Part shown: positions 62,301 through 64,000 of the stretch, one piece after another
Layout of the letters: every line of letters begins with the position of its first letter
How positions within the stretch are numbered: position 1 is the first letter of the stretch
Assembly: GCA_011390275.1 (NCBI GenBank)
Contig: JAABST010000016.1
Coordinates: forward strand, 21,935 to 85,934
DNA length: 64,000 nucleotides
From: Geitlerinema sp. S16
GTDB lineage: Bacteria > Cyanobacteriota > Cyanobacteriia > Cyanobacteriales > Geitlerinemataceae
Direction of reading: 5' to 3'
Notes under the pieces: model-generated
What the model was told of the DNA's origin: nothing
The model's input: the letters and a program-made list of their open reading frames with translations, nothing else
Database searches by the model: none
Position numbers and translations under genes: made by a program

Positions 62301-62637
62301 GAAGGAGCGCGAGCGTGAGCTGACGGGTGGGAGCGATGATCCGGCCTATCGCCGCGATCGCGAAATTGTGAAGAAGACGATCGTCAAGTATGGCCTTCCG
62401 TCAATGAACGTGGAAGAGGGGGTTATCGTTCAACCCGAAATACCTCAACCACCGAAGTCTTTGCCTCCAGACAAGACCGGAGCGAAAGCTACCCCGGCTC
62501 CAGCTTCATCAACGGCTTCTGCTCAAGGATCGAACGTCATGACAGAGCTGAAAAAGCTAGCTGAGATGTATAAGGATGGTCTTTTGGATGAGGATGAGTT
62601 CAAACTCGCTAAGAAACAGTTGCTAGAAGGGTCATAG
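59302..62637 (+). CDS. tubulin/FtsZ-like GTPase (Tubulin_2 family) with SHOCT-like C-terminus
   Basis: The protein has 1111 residues. The N-terminal Rossmann-like start TVIVGIGGTGNEVIARVRRA is followed by FVVGSLSGGTGSGMLLDLAY with the tubulin signature GGTGSG (173-178). The first 350 residues form the GTPase-like region. The middle (about 400-800) is long, charged and helical, likely coiled coil, with aromatic spacing like LETWEQQQNAFEEAYAQKIN. The C-terminus (about 1080-1111) has LKKLAEMYKDGLLDEDEFKLAKKQLL, a SHOCT-type helix pair used for membrane or partner binding. It probably forms filaments or rings driven by the vWA and kinase neighbours. Confidence 0.85.
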   Translation: MAVEDKTMIPTVIVGIGGTGNEVIARVRRAIEEVYGSLKAFPIVSFLSIDTDKDYQVSNPSSAGSPLKENEKFHATVKGIDADSILQNMQNFPWIEAWFPNELEKNVTALEAGAGQIRGCGRFAFFYNYSGIKKAFTSACDRAKGNEQEMLDRYGVSVKTTAMNVFVVGSLSGGTGSGMLLDLAYCIRAWLKGIIASPTTTAIVPMPTAFAAIDVGDRVLANGYAALMELSYFSDSRTRYRAQFSASASDEIIENRAPFDFTYLVGTKNEAGEFGLDQIREAIAQNIFLDLTSDFAPHKRSIRDNIKGSWAQADPCGRGYPKNFMSFGLSTVEIPIAQIRASLAERLSADLVSWWLNEQQPLPADMRNQVEGDILKQLRLTPIELISDLSSSGKGSLLETITEWVNTVRQDIAQNDRLKCTKEGLNLFGSEQGAIRNFVDSFLEPSLRKYKEEHLSGNSPDERMHGDYFIKMYENRDRVIVETRKAIEEELYRILEDRNRGPKFADQFLELTEQIFINSEKRFKRQLETWEQQQNAFEEAYAQKINDIVFYRDRFGLTKQGKMEELCEEALQNLNEGLKAIVQAKSRQLAQTVIVRMQEHLVKLKSQYSRFIQKLQTSRDAFASGADDQANSADALTVNGIKLYDRKVLNDLYRNFIEQQSGVSETSKNLFDQGLNSICSTMSETVLKQLSTLWQENRNADREFRLFDLQRLEDVQDQDSQQTIFDEARVRIMNAPQSSKLVRELSACDLLYKQYNNDTSEIRSQISIAYNKSNPFLILSRTEMTRKDASFTPQVNKMAAIVNGRDTEDPAAQKLLGVLDEKFGSRSSIAPLAKEERHRIVFVQEIGGFSLRCIEGMRELRKSYQDWQGQMVEAKRAQLRGESRDLPIPVHIQKDPPFWDVFPPDDKVYELVLLARVLGILNVEFNKSSKEDTIRYQCQTSTGLEKVEIASNWEEAVQILSIDTCRRDKEAIQEQVENVFFAAESNEAKQALTDQFDVFLKERERELTGGSDDPAYRRDREIVKKTIVKYGLPSMNVEEGVIVQPEIPQPPKSLPPDKTGAKATPAPASSTASAQGSNVMTELKKLAEMYKDGLLDEDEFKLAKKQLLEGS

Positions 62638-62655
62638 GTTAATCCTTTTTAACCT
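62636..62655 (+). terminator. short hairpin at the end of the tubulin-like gene
   Basis: AGGTTAA-TCCTTT-TTAACCT is a 7-bp stem that overlaps the stop codon. Only a weak T run lies in the loop, so termination is uncertain. Confidence 0.35.
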
Positions 62656-62718
62656 GATTGTTATGATTCTTCTCGTCATTATGACAATCTCAATTTATGA
62701 GGTCTCGAAAAGATTATG

Positions 62719-62773
62719 AATAGCCCCAAATCCCAACTGAATGTGAGACCATAAGTTTGGGTTTGTGGCTATT
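62719..62773. repeat. inverted repeat before the kinase gene
   Basis: AATAGCCCCAAATCCCAAC (62719-62737) pairs with GTTTGGGTTTGTGGCTATT (62755-62773) at 16 of 19 positions. It is probably part of the leader or promoter region of the kinase gene, which starts 72 bases on. Confidence 0.5.
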
Positions 62774-62844
62774 GCTGTTCTGATTGTTCACAAATCTAGA
62801 CTTGCTGTCGAATCCAATTCATCGCTGCTGCCTGGTTGTTTGTT

Positions 62845-64000
62845 ATGAACGCTACCGCCTATACCCTTGGGGAGATTATTCTTGACCGCTATCGCATTGA
62901 GCGGTGCTTACCTCAAGGTGGGTTTAGTCAGAACTATGTGGCGATCGACACACAATCTCAGCAGAAAGTTGCGATCAAACAATTCTTCGGTGAGGCGATC
63001 GATGAGCAATATCGAGACCTCGCGAAGCGTATGTTTCGCGAAGAGGCTGACACGCTCAGGAAGTTTGGCGCACCCAACAGCCAGATTCCGGCGTGGCTGC
63101 GCTATGTCGATGAATGTGATTCTGAGCCGGTCATCATTCAGGAATTTATCGAAGGGGAAACCTACGAACAGCGGGTTCGGGAGGATTGTGTCTTGGGTGA
63201 AGCTGCTGCCATTGAGTTTTTGCGCGAGATTTTGCCGCCGATCGCCGCACTACACGACGCCGGATTTTGCCACCGTGATATTTCGCCCGAAAACATCATC
63301 CGTTCCAGCCAACACCACAAACCGGTTTTGATTGACTTTGGGTCTTCGGCACAATATCGCTGTCGGGCGGAGGTTCGCGATCGCCTCCGGGTTGCCAAGC
63401 AGGGGTATACGGCTCCCGAACAGCAAGAACGCGGTGAGTTTTCACCCCAAAGCGATTTTTTTAGCCTGGGTTGCACGCTGATCTTTTTGCTCACCGGACG
63501 TGATCCAGATACGTTTTCGCGAGACGCTCAGGGGCATCTAAACTGGAAAGGAGAACTGGAAAGCAGCGATCGACTGGTATCGCTGATCGATCAAATGGTC
63601 GCTTTGAATCCTCACGATCGACCCAGTTCAAGTCAAGCTATCGTACAAACCCTCGCCACGCTTCACGAAGCTCCGTCTGACATGCCAAAGAAAACAACAC
63701 TTTTAGGTGATGGTACTGCGGAACCTCTTCCCCGAAGAACAACCGTTTATCCTGAGGCTCAAGCGGATGTAGACCCTCAACTACCTCAGCCACCTAAACC
63801 ACCGTTTAATCCAGTGGTTCCCCTCGCGGCGGTATCTTTGGCGGTGGTCGTTGGTCTTGTTACGGTGGGGATTGTGCAGCGCTTTCAGGGTGCAGGCCGT
63901 ACAGAGCAGCAACCGCCCGTGATTGAAGCGGGAGAACTAGAACCGCCGACACTTCCTGAGGATGGGTTAACACCGGAAACGCCCGCCCCGACAGTGACTC
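62845..64000 (+). CDS. Hanks-type serine/threonine protein kinase (3' end beyond window)
   Basis: Open from ATG 62845 to the window edge (385 codons and one base). The glycine loop is LPQGGFSQNYVA, the Lys is VAIKQFF (45), the catalytic loop HRDISPENII starts at residue 143, and the Mg-binding DFG at 164 (LIDFGSSAQY), with GYTAPEQQ next. The kinase domain ends near 275. A Pro-rich segment then precedes a transmembrane helix (about 324-345, VVPLAAVSLAVVVGLVTVG) and an acidic Pro/Glu-rich outer part. HRD and DFG are intact, so it should be active. It follows the tubulin-like gene on the same strand by 207 bases. Confidence 0.92.
   Translation, partial: MNATAYTLGEIILDRYRIERCLPQGGFSQNYVAIDTQSQQKVAIKQFFGEAIDEQYRDLAKRMFREEADTLRKFGAPNSQIPAWLRYVDECDSEPVIIQEFIEGETYEQRVREDCVLGEAAAIEFLREILPPIAALHDAGFCHRDISPENIIRSSQHHKPVLIDFGSSAQYRCRAEVRDRLRVAKQGYTAPEQQERGEFSPQSDFFSLGCTLIFLLTGRDPDTFSRDAQGHLNWKGELESSDRLVSLIDQMVALNPHDRPSSSQAIVQTLATLHEAPSDMPKKTTLLGDGTAEPLPRRTTVYPEAQADVDPQLPQPPKPPFNPVVPLAAVSLAVVVGLVTVGIVQRFQGAGRTEQQPPVIEAGELEPPTLPEDGLTPETPAPTVT

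Noticed and set aside
52415..64000. a plain lantibiotic, secretion or ABC-transport cluster
   Set aside because: No transporter, ATPase or leader-peptide gene is present; the binding-protein domain is membrane-anchored and stands without transport genes.

Overview
The window is a cyanobacterial chromosome segment. The cyanobacterium-specific or phototroph-typical genes are nblA (phycobilisome degradation), petJ (cytochrome c6), menF/menA (phylloquinone), a plastoquinol-type terminal oxidase, a Tic20-like protein, a phytol-kinase-like protein, a TIGR02652-type protein and a Uma2 cluster. The HIP1 octamer GCGATCGC is also very frequent in coding DNA. No rRNA, tRNA or CRISPR array was seen. The species cannot be named from the sequence alone.

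Layout. (1) 0-11.6 kb is mostly minus strand. It holds a histidine phosphatase, the ribosome hibernation factor hpf, a small stress/redox cassette (PNPOx-like, terminal oxidase, cupin, unknown), oleate hydratase, two reductases/dehydrogenases, a VOC protein and phosphoketolase. A direct repeat made of the ohyA 3' end plus the hpf 5' end brackets the redox cassette, so this block was rearranged by duplication. (2) 11.6-14.0 kb is a 2.4-kb gene-poor island. It contains nested small mobile elements, a large inverted repeat and a strong intrinsic terminator that suggests a small RNA. nblA follows. (3) 14.4-23.4 kb holds a FutB-like iron permease, an FMN reductase, three tandem Uma2 genes, a large exported or membrane protein with glycine-rich hairpins, and an IS110-type insertion sequence. 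(4) 23.4-45.5 kb is mainly housekeeping: a radical SAM protein, petJ, recR, yidD, an Omp85/TPS porin, a DAO-type oxidase, prmC, a catalytically dead caspase, menF/menA, queE, DAHP synthase, tlyA, phoH, khpA, rpsP and tic20. (5) 45.9-52.0 kb holds a Q/H-rich repeat protein with two TerD proteins, a P-loop kinase, a degenerate DinG-like helicase, a gamma-carbonic-anhydrase-like protein, the TIGR02652-type protein and a VOC protein.

(6) 52.4-64.0 kb, running off the window, is the most interesting part. Six consecutive plus-strand genes encode two exported trypsin-like proteases (one with TPR, a Pro-Thr linker and a WD40 propeller; one with a Ser/Glu/Thr repeat stalk), a membrane-anchored receptor-like protein (cysteine pair, TM, TPR-like segment, LivK-type binding domain), a membrane vWA protein, a 1111-residue tubulin/FtsZ-like GTPase with a C-terminal SHOCT-like tail, and a Hanks-type Ser/Thr kinase with a TM segment. 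The combination looks like an envelope-to-cytoplasm signalling or conflict system. Its function is inferred from architecture only.

Mobile DNA is unusually visible. A 141-bp MITE occurs twice with perfect 8-bp target duplications, TA-flanked MITEs occur twice, and several hairpin repeat families recur between genes.
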